This document shows positions 1-9,196 of a DNA stretch of 39,860 nucleotides, one piece after another. Within the stretch, counting starts at the first letter, position 1; each line of letters opens with the position of its first letter. Under the pieces are notes generated by a model. It did not search any database, was not told the DNA's origin, and saw nothing but the letters and a program-made list of their open reading frames with translations. Source of the stretch: CAYVXE01 sp964455375 (lineage in GTDB: Bacteria; Zhuqueibacterota; Zhuqueibacteria; Oceanimicrobiales; Oceanimicrobiaceae); assembly GCA_964455375.1 (NCBI GenBank), contig CAYVXE010000033.1, positions 1 to 39,860 on the forward strand. The letters are read 5' to 3'. The translations under genes and the position numbers were made by a program.

Positions 1-1
1 C

Positions 2-700
2 TTAGTTATCGTTTTTTTGATAACTGCCTATTTTCTCATATCCGGCAGTAAAGAGTATTTTTACACCGTCCACCAGTTGCACAAATTCACGAAAGTGAAC
101 AACCTCAATGGTTCTGCTGATATTTGACTGGGGAACAGAAAGAATCTCCGAAATCTGCTTTACCGCTTTTCCCTGTTCAAGCAAATGGACGATTTCCCTT
201 TGATTCTCAGACCAACTATCTTTCAACACAGACAGCGCTAGGAGCAACGCGTTCATAACCGCATCAAACTCATGATTGCCGGAGTTGATTTTAACCTCCC
301 GCAAGATTGATTTACCGTACGCTTTACGCTCCTCTTTAGCCTCAGTGAGAGCTTGTCGTGCCCGGTGCAAAGCAGGGCCATCTGAGCCAATGGCATACTC
401 CCCGAGTTCAGTCATAATTTCACCATACCCGAGTCCGAAAACAATTTGCGTTGGCGCCAAAGCCAACTGAATTTTTCGCAACATGTCATAACAATGATCC
501 GGGCGAAACAAAATTCCCTGCATTTCATCGCCGGCGGTTATGAGAAACAAAGAGGCAATATCCTCCCTAAATTCCTCGTTCACCTTTTTCAAAACCGCAT
601 GAAATTGCTTTTGCACCTCGTTTCGCAAGTCCGGTTCCATTTGACGTGAGGCAACCAAATCGCCGATGACGGCAAAATATTTTTGATTCTTTTCAGGCAT
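2..700 (-). CDS. SatD-family protein with C-terminal helix-turn-helix
   Basis: This 232-residue protein starts like other SatD-family members, with a KYFAVIGDLVASRQ segment (residues 7-20) followed by an ITAGDEMQGILF block (about 54-65). The biochemical role of SatD proteins is not settled, so none is assigned. The last third (about 165-205) reads as a helix-turn-helix: NQREIVHLLEQGKAVKQISE, then a recognition-helix-like VPQSNISRTIE. This suggests DNA binding or self-regulation. The ATG at 700 lies inside the 3' end of uvrB, with an 8-base overlap, so translation is probably coupled to uvrB. The stop (TAA) is at 2-4, so the gene is complete. Family confidence is good; function is unknown. Confidence 0.8.
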   Translation of the reverse strand: MPEKNQKYFAVIGDLVASRQMEPDLRNEVQKQFHAVLKKVNEEFREDIASLFLITAGDEMQGILFRPDHCYDMLRKIQLALAPTQIVFGLGYGEIMTELGEYAIGSDGPALHRARQALTEAKEERKAYGKSILREVKINSGNHEFDAVMNALLLALSVLKDSWSENQREIVHLLEQGKAVKQISEILSVPQSNISRTIEVVHFREFVQLVDGVKILFTAGYEKIGSYQKNDN

Positions 701-2714
701 TTTTCCAGGTGTATTTCTTTTTTCCGGTTAAACGATCGATTTCATCGCGCAGTTCAGCCGCGCGTTCAAATTCCAACTTTCTCGCCGCGTCCAGCATCTC
801 CCTTTCGACGCGATCGAGGATTTCTTCTTTTTCCAGCGGCGTCATTTTCTTCCATTGCCTTCCTTCAACCGTGCGGCCTTTTTCTTTACCCCACTTTTCA
901 GTTTTCACATCTGCAACGCGGGTGGAGTTCAAAACCTGTTCATAAGACTTGTAAATTGATTTTGGCTCAATACCATGCTTTAGATTATAATCCCTCTGGA
1001 CTTTCCTTCTGCGGTTCGTTTCTTCAATTGTTTTGTGCATGGAATCTGTTATTTTGTCCGCATAGAAAATGACCTTTCCGGAAACATGGCGTGCGGCCCT
1101 TCCGGCTATTTGCATTAATGAACGTTCGGAGCGTAAAAACCCTTCCTTATCTGCATCGAGTACGGCCACGAGGGAAACTTCCGGCAAATCCAGACCTTCC
1201 CGCAATAAATTTACACCGACCAGTACATCGAATTCTGCAAGGCGCAAATCCCGTAAAATTTCAACCCGCTTCAATGCATCGATTTCCGAATGCAGATACC
1301 TCACCCGAATGTCCATCCCAGCCAGATAATCCGTCAAATCTTCTGCCATGCGTTTGGTGAGGGTCGTCACCAGAACACGCTCTTCGCGGCTCACGCATAT
1401 CCGGATTTCAGCTATGAGATCGTCTATTTGCCGTTTGACCGGTTTTACTGTTATTTCAGGGTCCATTAAGCCGGTGGGACGAATGATCTGTTCCACATAC
1501 ACCCCCTTGCTATGCTCCAATTCATAGTTTGCCGGTGTTGCGGAAACAAAAATCATCTTGTTCGTCATGTTTTCAAATTCTTTGAATGTAAGCGGCCGGT
1601 TATCCAGTGCCGAAGGCAACCTGAAACCATGCTCAACCAGCGTTTCTTTCCGGGAACGGTCACCGTGATACATCCCGTTAATCTGCGGAATCGTAGCATG
1701 CGACTCATCGACAATCGTAAGATAATCTTTCGGAAAATAATCTAAAAGCGTGTACGGCTTTTCTCCCGCTCTTCTGCCGGAAAGATGACGGGAATAATTT
1801 TCCACACCTGTACAGTAACCCAATTCCTCCAGCATTTCCAGATCATATTTGGTACGCATTTCAATTCGTTGCGCTTCAAGCAGCTTCCCGCTTTTGCGAA
1901 AAAAATCAAGCCGGTCCTCCAGTTCAAGGCGAATCGCCTTAATGGCACGCTTTAGTTTGTTTTCAGGTGTTAAAAAATGTTTTGCCGGAAAGATAGCAGC
2001 GGATTCCTGGGAAGAAAGAATTTCACCGGTTAACGTGTTGATGACATGTATCTGTTCAATTTCGTCACCGAAAAACTCCACCCGGAAAGCTACTTCTTCG
2101 TAAGCAGGGAAAATCTCTACCACATCGCCGCGCACTCTAAAGGTACCGCGAACAAACTCGAAATCATTACGCGTGTAATGACTGTCCACCAATTTTGTCA
2201 ACAGTCTGTCCCGATCAATTCTGTCCCCCCGGTTAATGACAACCAACTCATGCTGATAATCCTCAGGATTTCCTAACCCGTAAATACAAGATACCGATGC
2301 AACGATAATCACATCCTTACGAGACAAAATGGAGCTGGTTGCTTTTAAACGCAACCGGTCTATTTCTTCATTTATGGAGCTGTCTTTTGCAATGTATGTA
2401 TCTGACGTAGGAACGTACGCTTCCGGTTGATAGTAGTCATAGTAGCTGATGAAATATTCGACGGCATTTTGTGGAAAGAATCCTTTAAACTCACCATAGA
2501 GCTGAGCCGCCAGTGTTTTATTATGTGAAATAATCAGCGCCGGTTTGCCAATATTGGCGATGACATTTGCGATTGTAAATGTCTTACCACTGCCGGTGAC
2601 CCCCAAAAGGGTCTGATATTTTTCCCCACGTTGAAGACCTTCAGTTAACTCCTGGATGGCGGCAGGTTGATCGCCCGTCGGTTTGAAATCTGCGGCGAGT
2701 TTAAATTCGGCCAT
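693..2714 (-). CDS. uvrB: Excinuclease ABC subunit B
   Basis: UvrB is the damage-verification helicase of nucleotide excision repair. It receives damaged DNA from UvrA and recruits UvrC for the dual incision. At 673 residues it has the usual length. Visible marks are Walker A GVTGSGKT (residues 38-45), the YYDYYQPEAYVPTSDTYI beta-hairpin region that grips DNA, the Walker B-like IVDESH motif, helicase motifs V/VI in the LLREGLDLPEVSLVAVLDAD and QIAGRAARH region, and a C-terminal UVR coiled coil (EKEEILDRVEREMLDAARKL) that contacts UvrC. The ATG at 2714 gives the canonical N-terminus. It overlaps the SatD gene by 8 bases. Nothing unusual was seen. Confidence 0.98.
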   Translation of the reverse strand: MAEFKLAADFKPTGDQPAAIQELTEGLQRGEKYQTLLGVTGSGKTFTIANVIANIGKPALIISHNKTLAAQLYGEFKGFFPQNAVEYFISYYDYYQPEAYVPTSDTYIAKDSSINEEIDRLRLKATSSILSRKDVIIVASVSCIYGLGNPEDYQHELVVINRGDRIDRDRLLTKLVDSHYTRNDFEFVRGTFRVRGDVVEIFPAYEEVAFRVEFFGDEIEQIHVINTLTGEILSSQESAAIFPAKHFLTPENKLKRAIKAIRLELEDRLDFFRKSGKLLEAQRIEMRTKYDLEMLEELGYCTGVENYSRHLSGRRAGEKPYTLLDYFPKDYLTIVDESHATIPQINGMYHGDRSRKETLVEHGFRLPSALDNRPLTFKEFENMTNKMIFVSATPANYELEHSKGVYVEQIIRPTGLMDPEITVKPVKRQIDDLIAEIRICVSREERVLVTTLTKRMAEDLTDYLAGMDIRVRYLHSEIDALKRVEILRDLRLAEFDVLVGVNLLREGLDLPEVSLVAVLDADKEGFLRSERSLMQIAGRAARHVSGKVIFYADKITDSMHKTIEETNRRRKVQRDYNLKHGIEPKSIYKSYEQVLNSTRVADVKTEKWGKEKGRTVEGRQWKKMTPLEKEEILDRVEREMLDAARKLEFERAAELRDEIDRLTGKKKYTWKNA

Positions 2715-2814
2715 AAATCAATGTCTTATCATTCAGATGAAATACTTATGAATTTCATTCAATGAAATATAGCGACAGTGTGTCAAAATGTCAAGATTAA
2801 TTCATAAAAAGACC

Positions 2815-2843
2815 TTGCATCTTAGGGTTTTTGCAATTATATT
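2815..2843 (+). promoter_or_regulatory. Possible sigma-70-like promoter for the foldase gene
   Basis: TTGCAT (2815-2820) and TATATT (2838-2843) are separated by 17 bases, upstream of the gene starting at 2895. The -10 box is good but the -35 box is weak (three of six consensus positions). Transcription would begin near 2850, inside the upstream in-frame extension of the reading frame, which supports the ATG at 2895 as the start. Unproven. Confidence 0.35.
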
Positions 2844-2894
2844 TTGGATTCTAAATTTGTAAAGATATTTTTGTTCAAAGGAGAAGTTAACGTT

Positions 2895-4706
2895 ATGGGT
2901 ATCATGAATAACATGCGTGACTACACTAAGACCATTTTAATTATTTTGGTTTTAGCTTTTGTGGGCACCATTATTTTTGACTGGGGTATGCAGTTTACCG
3001 GTCTGAAAAAAAAGCAAGGGGTCATCGGCAAAGTGGATGGTGTGGAGATTTCCGCAATTCAGTTCGATCAGGCCTTTACGAGCGAACTTCAACGTTATCG
3101 CAACCAAACCGGCACAGATGTACCCGACAACAGAACGAGTTTTATCAGAGACCAGATTTGGGAATCTCTTGTCCAGGATGTCATTTTAAAAGAAGCCTTT
3201 AAAGAAAACAAAATCAGTGCAGCCGATGATGAGATCATTTACATGCTTTTTAACGCACCACCGGCCATTTTACAAAGCAACCCATCCTTTCAAAACGACA
3301 AAAAACAATTTGATATGGCAAAGTACCAGGCCGCTTTAAATGACCCTAATGCTGCCCCCCAATGGAAACCTGTTGAGGATTATTTACGCCAGTCAATCCC
3401 TTATGAAAAATTTCAACAAAGACTCATGGCCACTGCAAGGGTAACGGACGATGAAATAAAAGACGAGTACTTAAATAAAAATCAGAATGTCACGGTTAAA
3501 TACATCTTCATTGACCCCAAAAAAATCAAAACAGACGAATCTCAATTTACCGATGACATACTGAAAAAATATTACGACGAACACCCGGACGACTACAAAC
3601 AAACCGAAATGCGTAAAATCGATTACGTCACTTTCAGCACAGTTCCCACCGCCAAGGACAGTGCGGCAATCTACAAAGAAGCTCAGAAAATAATTAAACG
3701 TTTAAATAACGGAGAAAATTTCTCCGACCTTGCAGAAATTTATTCAGACGATCCGGGTAGCAAAGATAAAGGCGGTGATTTAGGATTTTTTAAAAAAGGA
3801 ACTATGGTAAAATCTTTTGAAGATGCTGCCTTTGCCGCGAAACCAGGCGAAATCATCGGACCCGTAAAATCGACATTCGGTTTGCACATCATCAAAGTTG
3901 AAGACAAAAGACGTGTCAAGGGGCAGAAGGAAATTAAAGCCAGACATATTCTGTTAAAATTCACGGCATCGGGTAAAACGTTAAACTCAGCACGAGACGA
4001 CGCCGATTATTTTGCCTCGCAAGCAAAAGAAACCGCCTTTAAAGAACTGGCAAAAGACTTCAGCGTCACCGTAAACACCTCAAACTTCTTTGCCCAAAGC
4101 TCAGGCTTTGTTCCAGGCCTGGGTATGGATAAATCAGCCAGCGGGTTTATTTTTAACAATCCGGTCGGAAGTATCGGCAAAGTTAAAGAAACGTCTCAAG
4201 GATACTTTGTATATCGTATCTCTGAAATTCAGCCAGAACATATCCGGCCATTCGCAGAAGTTAAAGAATCGATCAAAACCACATTAAAAAATGAAAAACA
4301 AATGGAATTAGCTGGTCAAAAGGCCGATGAACTCTATAAAAAAATTCAAGACGGGTTATCCCTTTCTAAAATTGCGCAAGAAGACAGCCTTGATTTGAAA
4401 GAAACGACACCTTTCACCAGAGAGGGGTATGTGACAGGTATTGGCCGGGATGCACATTTCATTGGTGCAGCGTTTGCACTGGAAAAGACCAATGATATTT
4501 CAGCGCCGGTGAAAGGAACCAAGGGCTATTATCTGCTGCAGTTAGTATCAAAAAGCTCTTTTGATGAAGCAGATTACAATAAGAAAAAAGACCAGTTGAA
4601 AACGCAACTTCTAAAACAGAAACAAAATCAGGTGTTTGCAAATTGGTACGCAAGAGCTAAAGAAAAAGCTAACATTGAAGATTACCGTTCTCAATATTAC
4701 CAATAG
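2895..4706 (+). CDS. PpiD/SurA-type periplasmic peptidyl-prolyl isomerase foldase
   Basis: This is a membrane-anchored parvulin foldase of 603 residues that helps outer-membrane and periplasmic proteins fold. One inner-membrane anchor (TKTILIILVLAFVGTIIFD) follows a short cytoplasmic stretch, as in PpiD. Next comes a SurA_N-like helical region. A rotamase domain (about residues 245-345) carries FSDLAEIYSDDPGSKDKGGD and PVKSTFGLHIIKVEDKR. A second, divergent parvulin-like unit begins with the RHILL strand. The frame is open back to a TTG at 2844. The ATG at 2895 is chosen because AAGGAG (2878-2883) lies 11 bases upstream and the protein then begins as PpiD proteins do. It is a single gene with its own terminator. 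PpiD versus PrsA/SurA naming is uncertain; the family is not. Confidence 0.9.
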   Translation: MGIMNNMRDYTKTILIILVLAFVGTIIFDWGMQFTGLKKKQGVIGKVDGVEISAIQFDQAFTSELQRYRNQTGTDVPDNRTSFIRDQIWESLVQDVILKEAFKENKISAADDEIIYMLFNAPPAILQSNPSFQNDKKQFDMAKYQAALNDPNAAPQWKPVEDYLRQSIPYEKFQQRLMATARVTDDEIKDEYLNKNQNVTVKYIFIDPKKIKTDESQFTDDILKKYYDEHPDDYKQTEMRKIDYVTFSTVPTAKDSAAIYKEAQKIIKRLNNGENFSDLAEIYSDDPGSKDKGGDLGFFKKGTMVKSFEDAAFAAKPGEIIGPVKSTFGLHIIKVEDKRRVKGQKEIKARHILLKFTASGKTLNSARDDADYFASQAKETAFKELAKDFSVTVNTSNFFAQSSGFVPGLGMDKSASGFIFNNPVGSIGKVKETSQGYFVYRISEIQPEHIRPFAEVKESIKTTLKNEKQMELAGQKADELYKKIQDGLSLSKIAQEDSLDLKETTPFTREGYVTGIGRDAHFIGAAFALEKTNDISAPVKGTKGYYLLQLVSKSSFDEADYNKKKDQLKTQLLKQKQNQVFANWYARAKEKANIEDYRSQYYQ

Positions 4707-4717
4707 AATACGTTAAC

Positions 4718-4749
4718 GAAAAAAGGCTGCCATGAAGGCAGCCTTTTTA
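4718..4749. terminator. Bidirectional Rho-independent terminator
   Basis: A perfect 7-bp GC-rich stem GGCTGCC (4725-4731) / GGCAGCC (4737-4743) with loop ATGAA is flanked by a run of A on the left and T on the right. Both strands therefore end in a U-tract. It lies between the convergent foldase gene (stop 4706) and the histidine-kinase gene (stop 4769) and can serve both. Confidence 0.93.
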
Positions 4750-4768
4750 AATTCTCATTTTATTCTAT

Positions 4769-5920
4769 TCAATTCAGCTTTTTTGCAAGCGGCAAATAAA
4801 CGAGAAATTCGGCCCCCTGCCCTTTTTCACTGTTCACCTTCACGCCGCCTTCATGCGCTTCTGCAATTGCCCTTACCGAGGGCAACCCCAGCCCCATACC
4901 ACCACCTAAATATTTGTTCTTTCCAGAGCTATGGTAATTACTATTTTGCACCTCATAGAATTTTTCAAATATTTTGCCCTGTTCATTTTTTTCTATTCCG
5001 ATGCCATCATCTTTTACGCTAAGAACACAAAATTTTCCCTCCTGTTTTGTGGTAACGTAAACATGACCACCATCTTGTGTATATTTAATCGCATTTTGAA
5101 TCAGTTCTCGGACGATACCTTTTATCTGCTTGCGGTCAGCAGAGACGAACAATTCCCTGAAATACTTATCGAACTGAATCGTCTGCTTTCTTTTTTTGAT
5201 AATCGGCTTGTAACTATCGACCACCTCAATGATTAGTTCGTTCATATCAATAAATTCAACCTTGAGCGGGGTTGAGCCATTTTCCAAATGTATGAGATTA
5301 TGCATGCTGACAACAATTTCTTCCAGTTCATCAACCGCATTAAAAATAACCTTCATACATTGCTCTTTCTCTTCTTCTGGAAGTTCATCATAGTACTCAT
5401 CATTCAGGATGCCAAGATATCCTTTTAAATGACTGACGGGTGTACGAAGTTCATGGCTGGTTAAAGCAATAAATTTATTTTTCATTTTCTGCAAATCAAT
5501 TAATTTTTGATTTGCAATTCGCAGAGCTTTATTTTCTTCATTGAGCTGAATTTTCTCATAGCATTTCGTTGCAACGATTCGAATCTGATCTGGCTTTATG
5601 GGCTTTAGGATAAAATCATAAGCCCCTGTTTTCATTGCATTGATAGCGCTTTCAACGGTCGCATAGGCGGTCATAATAATGACTTCGGAAAAGGGAAAGT
5701 CACGTTTAATATGCTCTAACAACTCCAGCCCATCCATAATAGGCATTTTGAAATCTGTGAAAACGATCTCATAGGTTTTATCACGCATCCGTTCGAGAGC
5801 TTTTACGCCATTCTCGGCAGTTTCAACGTGAAAGCCTATTTTATCCAAACTTCGATAACAGATGGTCCTGATGACCTCTTCGTCATCAACAATTAAAACA
5901 TTTTTTCCATTTGCCGCCAT
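4769..5920 (-). CDS. REC-histidine kinase hybrid (receiver at the N-terminus)
   Basis: This soluble two-component protein of 383 residues has an N-terminal receiver and a C-terminal kinase. The receiver (about 5-120) has the acidic pair D12/D13, the phospho-acceptor D56 in FTDFKMP, T84 and K106. The kinase has an H-box TSHELRTP with H156, an N-box ELIQNAIKYT with N276, DDGIGIE (304-310) and GMGLGL (341-346), so it should be catalytically competent. There is no membrane segment and no classic sensor domain, so input should arrive as phosphate on D56. The ATG at 5918-5920 overlaps the stop of the preceding GAF gene by one base (TAATG), so the two are translationally coupled. The GAF partner has a His-helix but no ATPase domain, making it an obvious candidate partner; that is inference. 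Confidence 0.93.
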   Translation of the reverse strand: MAANGKNVLIVDDEEVIRTICYRSLDKIGFHVETAENGVKALERMRDKTYEIVFTDFKMPIMDGLELLEHIKRDFPFSEVIIMTAYATVESAINAMKTGAYDFILKPIKPDQIRIVATKCYEKIQLNEENKALRIANQKLIDLQKMKNKFIALTSHELRTPVSHLKGYLGILNDEYYDELPEEEKEQCMKVIFNAVDELEEIVVSMHNLIHLENGSTPLKVEFIDMNELIIEVVDSYKPIIKKRKQTIQFDKYFRELFVSADRKQIKGIVRELIQNAIKYTQDGGHVYVTTKQEGKFCVLSVKDDGIGIEKNEQGKIFEKFYEVQNSNYHSSGKNKYLGGGMGLGLPSVRAIAEAHEGGVKVNSEKGQGAEFLVYLPLAKKLN

Positions 5921-6771
5921 TAATCCGTATCTGAAGACTCCTCATTTTGCACAATACTCTGCAATTTATATGTAAGTTCTTCGAGTCTCTTTGCCTGTTT
6001 TTCTATTTCACACACATCTTTATAGATGGGGTGCTCTTCGCCTACCTGTTCTTTAATTAACATACAATAACCTGAAATCCCTGTCAAAGGCTGGTTTAAT
6101 TCATGCCCCACTTCCCTCACATACCTGATTTTCTCCATATATTCATTCTCTGTCATATGAGGCCTCTTGGCTCGGTTTACCAATATAGTTGCAAAATCAG
6201 ACTTTTCAAATTTAAATTTTTGCAATAATTTTTCATTTTTTATCTTTAAGGCAATGATGCTGCAAACATTCTCGACTAAATCTGCAATTTCCGGTAAATA
6301 TGGCCTCGAATTAATTCGCTTTAAACAAATAATTCCATAGACCTCTTGCTGGACAACGATTGGTGAAATGATTATCGACCTGATTTTTGCACGGGTTGAC
6401 TTCTCTCCAGACGTTCCGGCTGAGCTGCTCGTGTCCTTATTATCTAACCGCGAGTTAATCACCACCGTCTCCCGGTTGTGAATCACCTGACTGACGACCC
6501 CATGTTCAAGCGGTTTTTTTTCATTCTGAAAATGTTTTCCGCTTTCAACAATAACTTTCCAATCTATGGTTTTCTCTTCCGCAGAATAAATACCAACATA
6601 AAAAGCATCCAGTGTGAGGTAATCGGAAAGGATTTGATGAACATGGCCGATAAGGCTTTCAATATTGTTTTCAGAATTAAAGAAATGGAGTATCTGTTTC
6701 AAAACAACATTTGTAGTGGAACTGGAGAGAAAATTCTTACATAAATCCGCTTTTTCTATAACAGGAGCCAT
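5920..6771 (-). CDS. GAF-domain protein with an isolated His-phosphotransfer (HisKA) region
   Basis: This protein has 283 residues. A GAF fold (about 35-180) ends in the typical IRSIIISPIVVQQEVYGIIC strands. It leads into a long helix and an H-box-like EVGHELNQPLTGISGY with H223. The chain then stops after one more helix, with no N-box, G1 or G2 ATP-binding motifs. It looks like a histidine kinase without its engine. It is coupled by one overlapping base to the downstream REC-histidine kinase. It could be phosphorylated in trans by that kinase, form a mixed dimer with it, or act as a phosphotransfer hub; none of these is shown. The ATG at 6771 is the only good start. The gene seems complete, since the stop forms the coupling signal. 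Confidence 0.8.
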   Translation of the reverse strand: MAPVIEKADLCKNFLSSSTTNVVLKQILHFFNSENNIESLIGHVHQILSDYLTLDAFYVGIYSAEEKTIDWKVIVESGKHFQNEKKPLEHGVVSQVIHNRETVVINSRLDNKDTSSSAGTSGEKSTRAKIRSIIISPIVVQQEVYGIICLKRINSRPYLPEIADLVENVCSIIALKIKNEKLLQKFKFEKSDFATILVNRAKRPHMTENEYMEKIRYVREVGHELNQPLTGISGYCMLIKEQVGEEHPIYKDVCEIEKQAKRLEELTYKLQSIVQNEESSDTD

Positions 6772-6973
6772 TTGATAAAAACTCGGAGCTAACTGGTGTC
6801 AATTCATTAACGCGTGTCTCTGTAATATTCCATCATATTGAGCCATTCAATGGAAGGCGGGAAGAGCGACGAGCAATTTCATGCGAATTACCATCACTTT
6901 TTACGTTATCCTACTTGAACTAAAAATAACAAACTGTGTTTGAAAAGCAAGTCTTTTTTATAAATAATTACAA

Positions 6974-7684
6974 TTACATTGAAAATGTTTTAAATTCATT
7001 ATATAGCACCAGCACCTGGGGAATAAAATCCGTTGTTTCCGCCATCAGAATCTCATCGGATTTATCATTTGCTACCCAAACTGCCGCCTGCTTTTCTCCC
7101 CCGCAAAAAGCTGCCAGACCACCTTTCAACCCGTAATAATCAATAAAAGTTGATAGTTCACGGCATCCGAGACGAATATTGTAGATGGGATTGTACAACA
7201 CATCTTCCGCAGAAGTCCAGGTAATCCCTTCGTAATAAGCAACCCAGATACTCGTCGCCGGTAAAATTTGCATTAAACCAATCGCCCCGGCGTCGGAAAC
7301 GATTTCCGGCTCCCAGGTTCCGCCGCTTTCAAAAGTTATGGTGGCACAGATGAGATCAACATCCAGATTATTATATTTTGTGCTCAACTCGTAAATTTCT
7401 TCGGCAATGCTGTACTTTACCCCTGAAGGCATCGTCTTATTATATCGCCCAATAATTTTCATAACCTTTTGGATGTTGTACTGCCGAATACTGTCTATGT
7501 TCATCGATGCACGAATTTCCTGAAGTGATTTTTCAAGTTCGGCCAGTTTAGGATTATTTTCGATTTTTCCGATCTCTAAATATTTATAGGCCAGAGCAAA
7601 TGTGATAATCAGAAACAGAAATACTAAAAATCCTCTCACAAACAAACGGACATTCTGCTTTCTTATGACATGTTTGTCCTTCAT
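6974..7684 (-). CDS. Membrane-anchored lytic transglycosylase (SLT fold)
   Basis: This is a peptidoglycan-cleaving lysozyme-like enzyme held in the inner membrane. The N-terminal anchor (FLVFLFLIITFALAYKYL) is followed by a short coiled-coil spacer and an SLT domain. The domain has the catalytic Glu in ITFESGG (E119 counted from this start), the GLMQILPAT motif (GLMQ 136-139), and a C-terminal NIRLGCRELSTFID / GGLAAFCGG section. The frame extends to a GTG at 7711 that overlaps the preceding gene. The ATG at 7684 is preferred because GGGAGG (7689-7694) sits just upstream. It lies between an NtrC-type regulator and a GAF/kinase pair, probably in one transcript, so local wall opening may be under two-component control (inference). 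Confidence 0.88.
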   Translation of the reverse strand: MKDKHVIRKQNVRLFVRGFLVFLFLIITFALAYKYLEIGKIENNPKLAELEKSLQEIRASMNIDSIRQYNIQKVMKIIGRYNKTMPSGVKYSIAEEIYELSTKYNNLDVDLICATITFESGGTWEPEIVSDAGAIGLMQILPATSIWVAYYEGITWTSAEDVLYNPIYNIRLGCRELSTFIDYYGLKGGLAAFCGGEKQAAVWVANDKSDEILMAETTDFIPQVLVLYNEFKTFSM

Positions 7685-7707
7685 CTTACCTCCCATGAAA
7701 ACCGACT

Positions 7708-9087
7708 TCACTCTAAATCAAACCGTACCTTTTGGGTATCTGTTATTTCTTTTAATTTCCGCCAAAGCGTTGTTTTGGAAATCCCAAGCTCCATTGCTGT
7801 CTTTTTTTTGTGGCCATTCATGCGTTTCAGAGTATTCAATATCACTTCAGATTCAATTTCCGCTAATTTAGGCGCTTGCGCATTGCGGCGGCTGAAAGCC
7901 TCGCCTGAACGAATCTCCTCCGGTAGTAATTCAGGTGTAATTTCGGGGAACTCTGCCAGTGCCATCGCTCTGTAAATCACGTTTTCAAGCTCTCTAACAT
8001 TTCCAGGCCAAGGATAATTCAGCAGCATGGAGCAGGTCTGCCGGCTAATTCGTTTAACTTTATTATTTTGGATACCAGATGACTTTTTAATAAAATGCTC
8101 GACTAAAATGGGAATATCCTTTTTTCTTTCCCGTAAAGGCGGCACAGAGATGGGAATCACATTCAGGCGATAATATAAATCTTCCCGGAATGTACCTTTA
8201 GCAACAACCTTTTTTAAATCCTTATTCGTTGCTACGATCATCCTCACATCGACTTTCCGGATGTGGTTGTCACCTACCCGGCGTATTTCCTTCTCCTGTA
8301 AAAAGCGTAACAGTTTCACCTGGGTTGAATGCGATGTTTCAGCGATTTCATCCAGAAACACCGACCCACCGTTAGCCATTTCCATTAAACCTACTTTATC
8401 GAAATGGGCATTAGTAAATGCACCTTTCTTATGACCAAACAATTCGCTCTCTTGCAGATTTTCAGGAATCGCACCACAATTGATATCGATAAAAGGACAT
8501 TTATTCCTTTTACTCAAAGCATGGAGGGACTTTGCAACAAGTTCTTTACCCGTGCCGCTTTCACCATAGATAAGCACCGTTGCATCGGTTTTGGCGACTT
8601 TTGAAATAATCGCCATGGTCTCGATAATTTTCTCTGAACGACCAACAATTGCATCAAATTCCGGCATCTGCCGTAATTTGCTTTCCAGATTTTGACGTAC
8701 AGCGACATCTTTAGATTGATCTTCCAAGGCAGTAATTTGAGAAATCAATTCTTCATTTGAAAAAGGTTTGGTTAGATAATCGAAGGCCCCAAATTTAATC
8801 GCTTCCACGCCTTTAGGGATGGTCCCATAAGCGGTGATAATAATGACGTCTGTACCGGGCCACGATTGTTTGATTTTTCGAAGAAGTTCAATACCGTTCA
8901 TTCCTGCCATTTTATAATCCGAAATCACTAAATCAAAACGCTGCCTCCCTAACAACTCTAATGCGTCGGTTGCGCTTTCCGCTGATGTCGCCAAATACTT
9001 GTTTCTGATTAACAATTCATGGATGGATTTGCGCAGAAGATCATTGTCTTCAACGACTAAGATTCGAAATGAAGTTGATATCCCCAT
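7708..9087 (-). CDS. NtrC-family sigma-54-dependent response regulator (GAFTNA variant)
   Basis: This 459-residue bacterial enhancer-binding protein activates sigma-54 promoters by ATP hydrolysis once its receiver is phosphorylated. The receiver (about 8-122) has E13/D14, phospho-acceptor D57 in ISDYKM, T85 and K107. The AAA+ domain (about 145-375) has Walker A GESGTGKE (175-182), the sigma-54 contact loop GAFTNA (222-227) and Walker B GSVFLDE (241-247), and leads to YPWPGNVRELENVIYRA. A Fis-type helix-turn-helix ends the chain (KKKTAMELGISKTTLWRKL). The loop is usually GAFTGA; here the second Gly is Asn, a natural variant that may still bind sigma-54. It is first in a minus-strand run with the transglycosylase and sensor genes. 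A canonical sigma-54 promoter lies at 15418-15433. Confidence 0.95.
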   Translation of the reverse strand: MGISTSFRILVVEDNDLLRKSIHELLIRNKYLATSAESATDALELLGRQRFDLVISDYKMAGMNGIELLRKIKQSWPGTDVIIITAYGTIPKGVEAIKFGAFDYLTKPFSNEELISQITALEDQSKDVAVRQNLESKLRQMPEFDAIVGRSEKIIETMAIISKVAKTDATVLIYGESGTGKELVAKSLHALSKRNKCPFIDINCGAIPENLQESELFGHKKGAFTNAHFDKVGLMEMANGGSVFLDEIAETSHSTQVKLLRFLQEKEIRRVGDNHIRKVDVRMIVATNKDLKKVVAKGTFREDLYYRLNVIPISVPPLRERKKDIPILVEHFIKKSSGIQNNKVKRISRQTCSMLLNYPWPGNVRELENVIYRAMALAEFPEITPELLPEEIRSGEAFSRRNAQAPKLAEIESEVILNTLKRMNGHKKKTAMELGISKTTLWRKLKEITDTQKVRFDLE

Positions 9088-9196
9088 GTAAACCTCACTT
9101 ATTAATTTTATAGAAAGAGATGCGGCTAAATCTCAAACCTCACAAGCAGCCGCGGACCTCAATAAAAATGCCAGGAACTTGAATATACACATGCGT

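Noticed and set aside
2844..2894. Upstream 17-codon extension of the foldase gene
   Set aside because: The initiator would be TTG with no ribosome site, and a likely -10 box ends at 2843. AAGGAG is placed for the ATG at 2895.
9122..9153. GCGGCT/AGCCGC inverted repeat after the Mla operon as a terminator
   Set aside because: A 20-base loop and no T-run on the minus strand make it weak.
9160..9175. Sigma-54 promoter on the minus strand before the NtrC gene (TGGCAT-N5-TTGAG)
   Set aside because: The invariant GC of the -12 element is absent.
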